This document shows, piece after piece, positions 1 through 11,138 of a stretch of 64,000 nucleotides of DNA; the stretch's first letter is position 1, and the number at the start of each line of letters is the position of its first letter. Under the pieces are notes generated by a model. It was not told the DNA's origin and made no database searches. It was given only the letters and a program-made list of their open reading frames with translations. A program made the position numbers and the translations under genes. Location: NCBI GenBank assembly GCA_945859605.1, contig OX243817.1, forward strand, positions 31,558,862 to 31,622,861. The letters are read 5' to 3'. Origin of the DNA: Lumbricus rubellus (Eukaryota; Annelida; Clitellata; Crassiclitellata; Lumbricidae).

Positions 1-307
1 ATGGAGAGGGGAAGCGGGACGGAGGGGGAGGGGGAGGGGGACGGCGAGGGAGAGAGAAAGAGGAGGGCGAGGGCGAGGGGGAGAGGGAGAGGAGGGCGAG
101 GGCGAGGGGAAGGGGAGGGGGAGGGGGAGGAGGAGCGGGAGGGGGAGGGGGAAGGGGAGGGGAGGGGGATGGGGAGGGAGAGGGAGAGGGGGAGGGGGAG
201 GGGGAGGGGGAGGAAGAGGGGGAGGGGGAGGGGGAGGGGGGGGGGGAGGGGGGGGGGGAGGGGGAGGGGGAGGGGGAGGGGGAGGGAAAGGGGAGGGGGA
301 AAAAGAA

Positions 308-343
<36 letters not shown>

Positions 344-590
344 AAAGGGGGGGGGGGGGGGGGGAGGGGGGGGGGGGGGGGGAGGGGATGGGGAGGGGGA
401 GGGGGAGGAGGAGGAGGGAAAGGGGGAGGGGAAGGGGGAGGGGGAGGGGGAGGAGGAGGGGAGAAGGAGGGGAAGGGGGAGGGGGAGGGGGAAGGGGGAA
501 GGGGAGGGGGAGGGAGAGGGGAGGGGAGGGGGAGGCGGAGGGGGAGGGGGAGGAGAGGAGGGGAGGAGGGGAGGGGGAGAGTCTTTTCTG
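1..590. repeat. Purine-rich (GGGGAG)n low-complexity tract
   Basis: Almost pure G/A on the + strand, built from GGGGAG/GGGGGA units with G homopolymer runs around 309-342 and 347-382. The frame is open only because the repeat lacks stop codons; I do not call a gene. The density of G runs predicts G-quadruplex and H-DNA potential. Confidence 0.95.
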
Positions 591-644
591 CCACAGCAAC
601 GCGTGGCCGGGTACAGCTAGTTTATATATATATTTATATATATA

Positions 645-1275
645 CAGGGTGGGCCAATAGGAATGCAACAACTTTGACGCCTTATAACTTCAACAATTTT
701 TATCTACGCGTCTTAGCCTATAAAATTATATCAGATTGAACATAAGTATCCATTTTATCATTCTGCAAAATATCTAAGAGATACTAGGCCTTTTACGACT
801 TTTTGAGATAATGCTATTAATGTTCGATGTCCCTTTTTGCCATGAAACTGCAAGAAAAACCCAAAAGTCTTAAACTGAAATGTCAATGACTCAATTCTAA
901 ACAATCACTAGTTCTAACAATTAATAACAAATCATATCTTGAGTGAATTTGTCATAAGTCAAACAAATATTCAATATGTCCACCACGTGCTTTATTGACA
1001 GCATGGACACGAGACGATCACTGATCAATGGCTGAGGCCACCAGTGCTTGGGTTATTTCAGCCCAGCAGTAATTAAACAACCAATTTTTCAAATGTTCTA
1101 CGTCACGTATCGGTTCACGATAGACCAGTTGCTGAAGACAGCCCCAGATCGAATAGTCAACCGGGTTTAAATCCGGACTGTTCTGTTCGTACAGCGTCAT
1201 GAAGCAATGATCTGAACGACCAAGATTCGACCTATACGTACTGAACGTAGGCCACGTTTTGTCTTCTGGGCTCAA
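645..1275 (-). mobile_element. Tc1/mariner remnant: one terminal repeat and transposase C-terminus
   Basis: A terminal-repeat-like end (CAGGGTGGGCCAATAGGAAT) starts at 645 just after a TA dinucleotide. On the minus strand, 1018-1275 encodes the C-terminal transposase block with the signature NSPDLNPVDYSIW. A frameshift near 1015-1018 is followed by the usual C-terminus (VNKARGGHIEYLFDL, stop at 952-954). The N-terminal two thirds and the second terminus are not visible, so this is a dead 3' part of an element. The terminus resembles the one at 63490. Confidence 0.8.
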
Positions 1276-1670
1276 AACGTAAGCCTACTATAGGGCCCAC
1301 GCGTGCGCTAGTTTGCCGTAGTATGCTGGGGTACGTTAATTAATTATCAATGTATTCAATGACTGTGACAAAAACTCTTTTTGTGTTTAGCCTATTCGTG
1401 CGCCTCGTCAGTCATCTATCCTACTATCAATCAACGACACTGGGATCATGTTCCTTCCATTCAACAGCTACCGTCCCGTGATAGTCATCCACATAATTTA
1501 TTTTGTTCAAACTTCAAAAGGCAATAATTTGTATGAAAATAATAGTAATGATGACAATAAATTCAACAATAATGATAGTAACAATGACGATTTAAATGGC
1601 GCCGCAACACAGCATGCCGTTATAAGGGCGCCTGAATGCGTGTAGGCCTTCTTCTTTCTGTTCTCTGCCC

Positions 1671-2180
1671 TTAGGCAGGTTCGAATGTTTGACGTCTCCA
1701 TTCTTCCCTGTTCTGTGCATTCTTTTTCAGCTTCTGATAACCGTCTTTCATCATCCAGTCCAACAGTCTTTGTCTTGGTCTTCCTCTCGTTCTTTTCCCC
1801 TCCAGTTTCCCCTCTATGATTGTTCTTAGCATCGAGTCTCCTCTGAGTGTGTGCCCTATCCATCGTCTTTGTCTTTCTCTAATTGTGTGTATCATCGATC
1901 TCTTTTCTCCAACTCTTCTCAATACCTCCTCATTCGTTACATGATCCCTCCAGCTGACTCTTTCTATCCGTCTCCATAACCACATTTCAAATGCTTCTAT
2001 TCTCTTGATGTCTTCCATCCTCATAGTCCATGTCTCCGATCCATATAGCATCACACTCCACACTAAGGTTTTTGCCATTCTCTTTTTCAGTTCTTTACTG
2101 ATTCCACCTCTCAGTATCTCTTTTCTCTTTTCAAATGCATCTTTTCCTAGTACAATCCTCCGTTGTATTTCGTTGTAGGC
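1671..2180 (-). mobile_element. RTE-like LINE fragment: C-terminal part of reverse transcriptase ORF
   Basis: Reading down from about 2180 there is one open frame: [20 protein letters not shown], then [22 protein letters not shown], and a C-terminal [12 protein letters not shown] block. This pattern (YGxETWT, then WxxxVTNEEVL, then GxxxRGRPR) is the usual C-terminus of the endonuclease/reverse-transcriptase ORF of RTE-like non-LTR elements. The copy is 5'-truncated and has no ATG of its own at the true start. It is a remnant, not a host gene. Confidence 0.85.
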
Positions 2181-2959
2181 CTAAGTTATGGGTATTTGGA
2201 TATTATACAGGTAGGCATTTATTTGTTTTTATGAATGCATTTGGCTCATTCTGCAACAATGCAAATAGGCCTATACTTTTAACGCAGGCCTACACGCATG
2301 GTGCGAGTGGGCCTACGTTATTTCAGGAGGTAACGTGTGTCGCGCTACAAAACGACATTTTACGGCAACAAACGCCGTTGTCATGGGGTGCGCGCAGTTG
2401 CTATTGCATAGATGGGGGGGGGGACAATGGTCGCGGTTAAATTTTGTTAGCGGTAAGCTGAGAAATTCAGAGCAAAAAATTCAAACCATGGATATCTTTC
2501 GTGGAGAATAATTAAAAATGTAAATTTCCAGTGTAACGTTGTGTCGGCCTATTATCAGTAGCCTATCATTGGTGTTTATGTGCGAAGAAATTTGTTAAAC
2601 ACCAAACTTTGTAGTCACAAAAATAGGTATCAATTTTCCAGAAGGCTAGTGCCACCTCTTGCCCCTAGGCTATGTAGGCCTATGCGATTGCTCATTGGCG
2701 GAGTTCGACTGAATTTAAGTTGGCATCATACAGCAATTGAGGTTTCTAACTTGAGAGTTTAGAACACTATAAATCGTTAGTAAGTAAGAAAGACTGCAGC
2801 TGTCCAATTCACACTTACGATATTACTGCCCCTTGGTTCCTTTGTCTTGACGTTTCTGTTGATCCGGCTGTAAAAGGAGCTGCAAAAGAGCGATGAAAAG
2901 TTTGTCGTTGGAAATCGAAACGTCGACAAAAGACTGTAGTTGTAGTGCAGTAGACTTAA

Positions 2960-3099
2960 CCCTTTAATCTTTTACCCGTTTGCCCCGAGAATATCCGCTG
3001 AAAACGGGCTTAAAATTTAAAAATGAACTGGTAAAGGGTTAATGCCGGAGGGTATATAGGATTTCCCATACCATTTACTACCATATCGGCATTAAAGGG
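2960..3099. mobile_element. piggyBac-like MITE (TTAA target duplication)
   Basis: The element is flanked by TTAA at 2956-2959 and 3100-3103. Its ends are CCCTTTAAT (2960-2968) and ATTAAAGGG (3091-3099), a perfect inverted repeat. At 140 bp it is too small to code. The segment from TGCCGGAGGGTATA to ATCGGCATTAAAGGGTTAA recurs at 61005-61070. TTAA duplication plus CCC-starting termini is the piggyBac hallmark. Confidence 0.75.
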
Positions 3100-3369
3100 T
3101 TAATAAAATTATTATTATTTTCATTGAAGAGGTGCTGAACGTCTCTATGTTTCCATAGACATAACAATTATTGATGGCGTTAGCATTATACGCCGATGAT
3201 GTCTCGCGTATCCATGCAGACCAATGTAAATGACGATGGTCACATGATATTATTTTCATCAATCGATTCTATCGCCGGGTATACACTGACGTGTACTGAT
3301 GTGTGCGTGTATGCTCCTCTCCCATCCAAACAGTCTTTTATCTGCATCAGTCTGTATCCTCTGTCTCCT

Positions 3370-3760
3370 CTGCCTCTCTGTCTTATGTCTGTCTGTCGGT
3401 CTTCCTCCGTCTGTCTTCCTCCGTCTGTCTGTCTGTCAGTTTGTCATAGATGCCTACACTACTAGTCTTCGGTCTGTCTGTCTGTCTATCTGTTTATCTA
3501 TCTGTCTATATGTCTTCTGTTTGTCTGTCTGTCTGTCTATCTGTCTGTATATCAGATTTCTGTCTATCTGTCTGTATATCTGTCTATTTGTCGTCTGTCT
3601 ATCTATCCGTCTATTTGCCTTCTGTCTGTCTGTCTGTCTCTGTCTATCTGTCTGTATATCTGTCTTCTGTCTGTCTATCGGTCGGTCTGTCTGTCATAGA
3701 GGTCTACACTACTAGTCTTTGTCTGTCTGTGTGTCAGTTTATCAGTCTCTCTAGGTCTGC
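3370..3760 (+). repeat. (TCTG/TCTA)n microsatellite
   Basis: A long compound tetranucleotide tract of TCTG with TCTA and TTCTG variants. The phrase TCATAGAxGxCTACACTACTAG occurs twice, about 250 bp apart (near 3445 and 3695), so the tract itself has been partly duplicated. Open frames across it are repeat artefacts. Confidence 0.95.
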
Positions 3761-4442
3761 CTGGTTGACAGTGGTTGTAGTCTATGTTGTCTTTTATAGC
3801 ACTCTATGTTTGCTTATTGACGAAATATAATAAATATTATTTATTACAGTTCTCTCTCTTTTTTCCCACTTTATTTTTTCTCTCCAAGCGCAAAAAAATC
3901 AATGTTATTGGCCCTTTATTATAGCCAGTCATTTTTTATTGATTCGCAGTAACAGATGTTACATGTAGGCTACATAGACATTTAAAATTAATGGCAAGTC
4001 ACGTAGGCTATAGCTTGTACTGTTGAGATTTCGAATAGACAATCCTTTAGAGGGGTCGTTTGACCCATTTCAGTCAGAGTGGTAAACCCACACTTCCACT
4101 GTTAAGATACCCTTGTAACGGAATGACTCAGACTGTGTTACTATATGCGCCATATAAATCATCGTAACTACTAATTACTTACTATTAGGCCTAATTATCA
4201 TCCTAACGTTAGGCCTACCCGATTATAAGCTTTTTGTCAATAATTATTTTTATCTGAACTGAACATTATACTGGAATAGGCCTAACAATTGAAATATATA
4301 ATAATGTGCATCTGTCTAAAACTAGTTCATTTTATTCAGTTGACAACATAGTCTGCGCAATATTAGTCAATAGGCTACTCAATCAATAGCCTAGGCTACC
4401 CGTTTACTTAATCACAACGAACTGACATAGGCGCAACAGAGG

Positions 4443-4842
4443 GCGGATTCAGGGGAGGGCGAAATCCGACCATGCCCCACTCCATTTATAAATTTGCATA
4501 TTTCTCACCAGCTACTCTGGCGTGGAAAATGGACCTGCCCCCGCCCATGAGATTCATACAGGCTTTCAAAAGCAAAAAACTGGATATAAAATGTCGTTAC
4601 TTTGCTTTTAACTCGTGTGGCAAAGTTATGGGCTCTCTCTTTGGAACAGCGGGTTTTATTTTCACCAGATCTCGAGCGAAGGACCAAAAAAGGTCATCAG
4701 GTTTTTTGTGACTAGAAAAAATTGTATAATATTGGCCGACGGAATTTTTTGGCGCCGCTTTCCGGACCAGGCCAGCGCCCCCAGAGTCCCAGTTATTTTC
4801 AGGCCCCCCCCCCCAAGAACTGAAGCCAAACTCCGCCCATGA
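4443..4842. mobile_element. Probable hAT-like MITE, degenerate
   Basis: It begins with GAGGGCGGATTCAGGGGAGG and ends with CCAAACTCCGCCCATG, the same terminal type as the better-preserved elements at 11164, 23095 and 42330. The inner ACTAGAAAAA and AAAGGTCATCA strings are shared with the element at 23095. I could not find a matching 8-bp target duplication, so the exact ends are uncertain. Confidence 0.5.
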
Positions 4843-4844
4843 TG

Positions 4845-6039
4845 ACGGCGCCATACGACGACGTTACACCTTTCAAGAAAAATTATTGTAATAAATACCA
4901 TGCAGCCTGATGCAGGTACTGTCGCGTGTCGATTGATGAATTCGTAGCTTCTCTGGTTTCTATTATTAATCACTGCCGCATAGTCTGACGGTGCCAGACA
5001 CAGATTCAAGCAATAACAACACTATTATGTCTGCTACATTTCAACTACCTGTAGCTCAATTTTTTTATTGCGTGCGATTGCTTAAGCAGCGGGAGAGCCA
5101 TCAGATCTACAGAGTAGACTACAAAAAGTAGGCTAATACCTTGCGAATTTTTGCCAATATCTTAGCCCAAAAGAAGAATTTTCAAATCAAGTCCTACAGG
5201 CTTTTAAAGGCAATTCATATCTACAATGTACGTTCAGTAGCCAAATTTTATCGACGTATTAAAATAGAACAAAGAGTTATATCACTTTTAGTGAGCAAAC
5301 CCACTGTTTGTATCGATCCAAAAACGTAGCGCAAAAAAGTAACAAAAATTACTTAATTTTTTTTATTAAGTTTAGTCTACTCAGAAAATTTTTCGGATTT
5401 ACGGAGTTAAAAGCCTTATATATAATTCTGTAAAAATATATTATGCCATGAAGCGTGGCACCAATACCGCTGCTAAACACTGTTTAGTTAGTCTTTTGCA
5501 AATATAATCTGCCTCATTATATTATCTCACACAAATTGTCATCCTCTCTTCTTGTCTGCCTGCTTGTGTGTCGACCTCTTTGCTGTCTTAATCAATTATT
5601 GCACTTTGCCTATAATGTTGTCCCAATCGTTTCACTCGCCTGTTGCTATTTAACGACACTGCCATATAATATTTGTATAATATCAAAGATGGTTAATGTT
5701 GCCCTCCTCCTTTATCCACGCTTAGGACTGGCATTGCCAGAGAACGAACAGTGGTGGGTTCATCGTTTCACTCAAACGAACGCTCTTTAATTAAATACAC
5801 GCAAGCATCAAATGTCTATCAGATGACTTACATGTAAGCTTACATGTTCACCAGCTTTACATGTACGTACAATTATTGTAGAATGTGCACGTATGGCCTG
5901 TTTAAATTTCCGCCAGTTTTGCCTTGGCAAAATTCTCTGCTGTGCGTCCGTTTCTTCTAATAACCCATTCAATTTAACTAAAATAATGGACGACTGGCTT
6001 AATGAGCGACAGACCATGCATTTGTGACCTAAGTGTAAG
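4845..6039. other. Stretch without a supported gene
   Basis: AT-rich unique-looking sequence. Only short open frames of under 85 codons are present, with no recognisable domain, no paired splice signals that join them, and no tRNA-like fold that I could see. Confidence 0.5.
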
Positions 6040-6047
6040 TGTACCAG

Positions 6048-6196
6048 CATAGGCGCAACCACCCTATGGGACCCACGGGACGCGTCCCCTCCAACTTTTG
6101 AGTGGTCCCCTAACTTTATTATTATGGTCCCCCCCAACTTTTTGGACGTGATTCATTATGGTCCCCCCCAACTTTTAGGACGTGATTGCACCTATG
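6048..6196. mobile_element. hAT-like MITE with 8-bp target duplication
   Basis: The termini are CATAGGCGCAACC (6048-6060) and GATTGCACCTATG (6184-6196), inverted with two mismatches. It is flanked on both sides by TGTACCAG (6040-6047 and 6197-6204). The 149-bp interior holds three TGGTCCCC(T/C)xxAACTTT-type units. An 8-bp duplication is typical of hAT transposition. Confidence 0.85.
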
Positions 6197-6299
6197 TGTA
6201 CCAGTACCAATGAAGGCATAACAACTGGAACTAAGCGAAACTGGCGCACACTACACTACACTATAACGTCGCCGTGCTTTCTCGGTCGTAGGGCCTACT

Positions 6300-6502
6300 G
6301 TCCGGTTAAACTTCGCTCTCTACTTGCGGTCCATTCGGCTGGGTTCTACAAGTCTCTCAAGTCTTTTTCTTTGTTCGTGGTTGGGCTGGGAGCACCTCTG
6401 AGTAGTTTCTTGAAGGGGCGCTATATAAATACTCTGAATGAATGAATGAATGAATGAATGAATGAATGAATGAATGAATGAATGAATGAATGAATGAATG
6501 AA
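6300..6502 (+). mobile_element. L2-type LINE 3' end with (TGAA)n tail
   Basis: The ORF C-terminus reads FYKSLKSFSLF, then the conserved 3' tail GAGCACCTCTGAGTAG...GGGGCGCTATATAAAT, then about 16 copies of TGAA. The same tail closes the better-preserved copy at 25415-25772. A tetranucleotide tail is usual for this class of LINE. Confidence 0.75.
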
Positions 6503-6712
6503 CTAACTACACAAACGACTGAGAAGGGCCGCTTGTGAATGCTTGGCAAGTATTGCCGATCTTCACGCGCCCTTGCAACGGCATGACTGTATTACGGCGT
6601 TGCCATAGAAATCGTCATTGTTACTATTATTATTTTTCTAAATGCTGAAATTGGAATTGAATTATTTAGCAATAAGCTTAATAATTTTGGTTGGACCTAA
6701 ATAGGCGGCATA

Positions 6713-6988
6713 GTTATAGTAAGCGGGTCCCTATGTTGATGAATGACTGCACTAACCCTATCCTAACCCTAACCGACTCTCACGATGCCTAACCTGATCC
6801 TAACCGACCCTCACGATGCCTAACCTGATCCTAACCGACCCTCACGATGGCTAACCTGATCCTAACCGACCCTCACGATGCCTAACCTGATCCTAACCGA
6901 CCCTCACGATGGCTAACCTGATCCTAACCGACCCTCACGACCCCTAAAGATGAACCTAACCAACACATAGGGACCCGCTTACTATAAC
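6713..6988. mobile_element. TA-flanked MITE carrying a 31-bp telomere-like minisatellite
   Basis: Inverted termini start GTTATAGTAAGCGGGTCCCT (6713) and end AGGGACCCGCTTACTATAAC (6988), flanked by TA on both sides, as in Tc1/mariner-type MITEs. The interior is about 5.5 copies of a 31-bp unit containing CCTAACCTGATCCTAACCG and CCTCACGATG, with CCCTAACCCTAACC at its start. No coding capacity. Confidence 0.8.
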
Positions 6989-6990
6989 TA

Positions 6991-8570
6991 AGCCAAATAG
7001 GCTAAACGTTGGCTTTATAAGAAAGAAATCCTCGTCCAAATAGAGTCTGTATGGATGAAACAAATTCCTGTGATAAAAAAATTCATGCCAAAGTAGAAGT
7101 CGGACTGATGAAAAACTACATTGCTGCATCGGGCGAATAATAATAATAATTTAGAACGTCAATATGAAAGATTACCATAAAGTGCATTTATGACCTCGAG
7201 TCATATTTTATACCTGAGGCTTATTTTTAGCAATGATAATAATTATGCGACGGTTTCCATGACAACGTATGTTGTTTACGTAGGCGTGAGACTTGCACGA
7301 GACTAGGACGAGAGTAGCCTTCGTGGATTATTGCAATCGAGGGCAGAGGGATAGAAAAGTAGGAGAAATAGAACAAGCAGTAAAAAGAGGAGGAGAACGA
7401 GGAGGAGGCGGGAAAGGAGGAAGAGACCAAGCTGTCGGATCGGGTCACGGATTAAAGTCAGGCAAATGGACACAAGGTAAGACGTCTTCATAAGGGCCAC
7501 ACACGCATGGGTAGGCCTACCCTTAGGAATAATGTTGCAATGTACAGAACCATATCGCGTGAAACAATTAATCTATTCGGAGGGATGTGTAACTCCTTCA
7601 CTACCTTGCCCATATTCCCCCATACAGAACCCACGAAGGTCCTGTATGGACGGTATGGAACATTAGCGTGGATTTGGTTGTAAGAAAGGCGGGAATTTAA
7701 ATTAAGGATTATGTGTGTAGTCGTTGGTAATCAACATAGCAAGTTTGCTCCATAATAAGATAATGCAATTATAGCTAACAAAATGTATATTATTTATCAG
7801 CGCACGAATTTCATTAGCACATGCATTTATGATTGTAGTGCAAGTAGGCTATAGGCCTAATGAACCTTTTGTAGAGAAACACAAAGCCGACTGCGTGTCT
7901 ATAGTCTAAAAGCCATGCAAAATTATTGGGTTCTTTTGTCCGGGGATAGGCCTATGTCCGGCGGGGGGGACAATGTCCTCCAACCGCATATCATTCTGTT
8001 CTGTCTCATTCTCTCTTAACCTACAACGATTTGGAAGTCGCTATAGTCACATGGCATAACAGCGTGAAATGTGGAAAAATTGGACGTTTGGACCTGCCTC
8101 TTGGCAGAGAAACTAAAGAAGAAAACAAAGAAAGCTCAATAAAATGAATATATGGATGAAGATTGAGACCTGCTACTCACCACTACAAAAACTGTTTAAG
8201 CCGTAATACGCTGGTAGTGCTAACGACAGTAGCATGTCCGTTCCAAAAGGTACGCCTTCTCCGCCAGAGACCCACTAAGCTGTATGTATATAAACCATGC
8301 GTGCAAAAATTGCGGTCACTTGCATGGATGATCTATTTATGAAGATGCAAATAAAATGATTAATGCTCAACAACCTCGCTTCCAAAAATGTCGATATCGT
8401 CAATAGGTCACTATGTATACTAATGGTCAATTCTCACGCTATACACAGACTAGGCCTATACTCACTCACGTCACGATTTCCTAATTAATGCTAAGCGCAT
8501 ATTAAAGCCAAAGTTCGCTGTATGTGTCAAAGTATCCAACCACAATGATGCCTGATACCTCAGATATTAC
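6991..8570. other. Stretch without a supported gene
   Basis: Contains a diverged copy (about 7070-7130) of the GACTGATGAAAAA-type repeat also found at 33180-33345 and 58860-59150, and a purine-rich patch at 7370-7430. No coding feature is supported. Confidence 0.45.
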
Positions 8571-8575
8571 ATTCC

Positions 8576-8665
8576 CTGTATATATATATATATATATATA
8601 TATTACATACATGTATATAGGCCTACTATGTATGCATAATGCATTATATACATAATGCATTATGA
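8576..8665. repeat. (TA)n microsatellite and AT palindromes
   Basis: (TA)n at about 8579-8602, followed by ATGCATAATGCATTATATAC-type palindromic repeats. Confidence 0.8.
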
Positions 8666-8668
8666 TGT

Positions 8669-8885
8669 ATTGTGGCGCATTGGTGTAGTCGTGGCGTCGG
8701 TTGCTTTAAACCGGAGGGTTCCAGATTCGAATCCACCTCAATCATCCCCCGTATGGACCTTGAGCACGCCCTTCACTCGCAATTGCTCGTTTGCTTCTGC
8801 GTAAACTCCGATGCAGTGTCAGCGCCCGCAGTAGGGAGCGCCTCTGAGTAGACAGCTTGAATGGGCGCAATAGAATTGGATAAAT
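8669..8885 (+). mobile_element. tRNA-derived SINE with L2-type tail
   Basis: The head has an A-box-like TGGCGCATTGGTGTAGTCG and a B-box-like GGGTTCCAGATTCGAATCC. The body is ACCTTGAGCA, then TCACTCGCAATTGCTC, then TCCGATGCAGTGTC. The 3' tail is GGGAGCGCCTCTGAGTAG...GAATGGGCGCAATAGAAT, the tail of the L2-like LINE at 25415. Sister copies lie at 9975 (-), 27811 (-), 46294 (+) and 59938 (+). Confidence 0.8.
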
Positions 8886-9061
8886 ACAAAATAGAAAAAT
8901 ACAATATGTCCAAGACTCTTCCACCAGTAGAAAGATGTTGCAGTGGGCCTATGTCTATTATGTGTGGGGCCTGTAGGTTATGCATGTAGGCCTACTGTAA
9001 CAAGCCCTACATGCATATTGTGTAGGCCCTATAGGTCCAACACTGGGAGCAATAGACGGAG

Positions 9062-9572
9062 CAGTGGCGGCGCCAGGTCTAAAATTTCGGCAGGTCGCGT
9101 CGGGGTCATGGGAATTATTTGGCAGGTCGAAGAATTTTTAGTTCTTTTATGTATAAAATTATGTCAATTAAAGAGGAGTGGTGATAGCGGGCACCCTTGT
9201 CTCATCCTCCTACCAATTAATTCCTTCCTCTGAGACTCCCCTCCTATTCTTAGGCCTATTCTTTCAGTTTGATTCATAGAATTATAGGTTTCCTATAAGC
9301 CTCATATCCCTTAGGCTTAGACGTCTGGGCTTATTTAGTCCTACCTAGACGTAAAAGTCAGTTGGATATAATAATTGCACCACAACAGTAGCGATCTCTT
9401 GGGCGACAAAATAGTAGGCCTAATGTTAATTTTTCATTTAAATCTCTTAAATAAAAGAATGTAAAATATATTATTAAAAACTCCAAAGTTTTTTAGGCAG
9501 GTCATTAGGCAGGTCGTGAGCAAAATAGGCAGGTCAAATGACCTGCCGCGACCTCCCGTAGCGCCGCCACTG
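9062..9572. mobile_element. hAT-like MITE, 511 bp, perfect 8-bp target duplication
   Basis: The ends are CAGTGGCGGCGC (9062-9073) and GCGCCGCCACTG (9561-9572). Flanking target duplications are AGACGGAG at 9054-9061 and 9573-9580. Subterminal GGCAGGTCG/GACCTGCC motifs repeat inside both ends. The interior has no transposase-like open frame. Confidence 0.9.
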
Positions 9573-9974
9573 AGACGGAGATAGACTTCTGTTACAGTAG
9601 AGCAAGAGGATGGCAGGCTGAAACACTGCCAGTTCAAAGATGATTTGCGCCGTCCTCCTCTTTTACCCTGGCTTAAGACTGGCACTGATACAGCGCTACA
9701 CACGACGGCGCCAGTTGGACTAAAGTCTAATCTCACTGAACACTGGCCGACTGACCGGCTCTCAGTATGTGAACAGAGAGACAGAAGAAGATAGATCATA
9801 GACACAGTTATCCGGATAGACAGAGAGACACAAAAAGAGAAACACAAAAATAGAGAGGCATAACAATACAATTATGATAGACTGTATACGACACAATTAT
9901 TGCCCTTTAATATCGTCTTTATTGCAAAGCTAAGCATGCAGTGCACACACGCATCGACGGCGCAGCTGCGATCA

Positions 9975-10093
9975 TACTGCAGAGCAATAATTGTGAGTGT
10001 AGGACTTGCTCAAGGTCCCTACATGGACGAGGATCGAAGCCGTACTCTCTGCGTTGTGGTCCGACCGCTCTAACCAATCGGCCACCGTACCTA
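9975..10093 (-). mobile_element. tRNA-derived SINE head and body, truncated
   Basis: On the minus strand it begins GGTACGGTGGCCGATTGG (A-box region), then GGCTTCGATCCTCG (B-box region), then GGGACCTTGAGCAAGTCCT and CACTCACAATTATTGCTC, matching the body of the SINE at 8669. The 3' tail is missing. The head is closest to a tRNA-like sequence but lacks a full cloverleaf, so it is not called as a tRNA gene. Confidence 0.7.
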
Positions 10094-10155
10094 CGCTCAC
10101 GGTCTAGAGTTCTTGACCACTACAGATTCTGTATACGCAACAATGTCATGCTTCC

Positions 10156-10157
10156 TT

Positions 10158-10229
<72 letters not shown>

Positions 10230-10520
10230 GTCGTCGTCGTCGTCGTCATCATCATCAGCATCATCGTCCCAAAGACCACCACCACCACCACCACCACCAC
10301 CACCACCACCACCACCACCACCACCACCACCACCACCACCACCACCACCACCACCACCACCACCACCACCACCACCACCACCACCACCACCACCACCACC
10401 ACCACCACCACCACCACCACCACCACTTCCACCACCACCACCACCACCACCACCACCACCACCACCACCACCACCACCACCACCACCACCATTGTCGTCG
10501 TCGTCATCGTTATCATCAAA
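10156..10520. repeat. Compound trinucleotide tract (ATC)n-(GTC)n-(CAC)n-(GTC)n
   Basis: (ATC)n at about 10159-10228, (GTC)n at 10229-10247, then a nearly pure (CAC)n of over 200 bp (10276-10491) broken once by CTT near 10427, then (GTC)n. Frames reading poly-His, poly-Thr or poly-Val come from the repeat. Confidence 0.97.
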
Positions 10521-11138
10521 TCAATTTCTAGAGCGCAAGATCATACCGAGTAACCGAAATGCAAATTTAAGACGCGGATATCCATGCGCGACATTTTCAC
10601 GGCTGCGTCACTTTTCAGCCATGGCACAGCGTCACTAAAACGCTATAGACATTCAATTTTGTTGGAGTTTTGAACACGGAATTGTGAGACATTAACATAA
10701 ATCACCATTATTTTCAGTCTGTCCCTCATGGCAGCATCTGTCAAATTGTGATACGCTATATAGGCGTATCTAATCACAATTAGCCTACTTTGCAAACAGA
10801 ATGATGCTGATTTGCTTTAGTGCCTGACTTGCGTGAATTGGTCAACTGCTGGACATATTATAACCTGAACCCACCGAGTTCAGCAGTTTTCGGCTTATGA
10901 AAAAGCGAAACGAATTCTTCTATATGCCCCGATCCATTTAATAATTTAAATGAAGCACTCAGAGTCTGTCAAAATATGCATCAAAGCATCTGATGTGTAT
11001 CATTGTTTGACCTAGTCCTCATCCTCTGGGGGGGGGGTGAATCCAGGTTTCCTGGTGCCACGCTGGTGGTAAACAATCGTGCGTACGGGGGACGGTCGGT
11101 GGGGCGCGTAACGCCGAGATTGGTAGGCGGAGAGGCTT

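Noticed and set aside
1..660. Open frame of 219 codons, Gly/Arg/Glu-rich
   Set aside because: Produced by the GGGGAG repeat; no domain, and codon content follows the repeat exactly.
3196..3830. Cys/Ser/Leu-rich frames
   Set aside because: Translation of (TCTG/TCTA)n in three phases; not coding.
4472..5009. Overlapping 60-115-codon frames on both strands
   Set aside because: Lie within a degenerate MITE and its flank; no conserved domain or splice support.
6766..6940. CCCTAA-like repeats suggesting a telomere end
   Set aside because: Only two perfect CCCTAA units; the rest is a 31-bp unit inside an element with inverted ends, so interstitial.
8669..8760. tRNA gene
   Set aside because: A- and B-box-like motifs are present, but no acceptor stem pairs and the sequence continues into a SINE body.
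9941..10553. Poly-His, poly-Thr, poly-Ile and poly-Val frames on both strands
   Set aside because: All arise from the (ATC)n/(CAC)n microsatellite.
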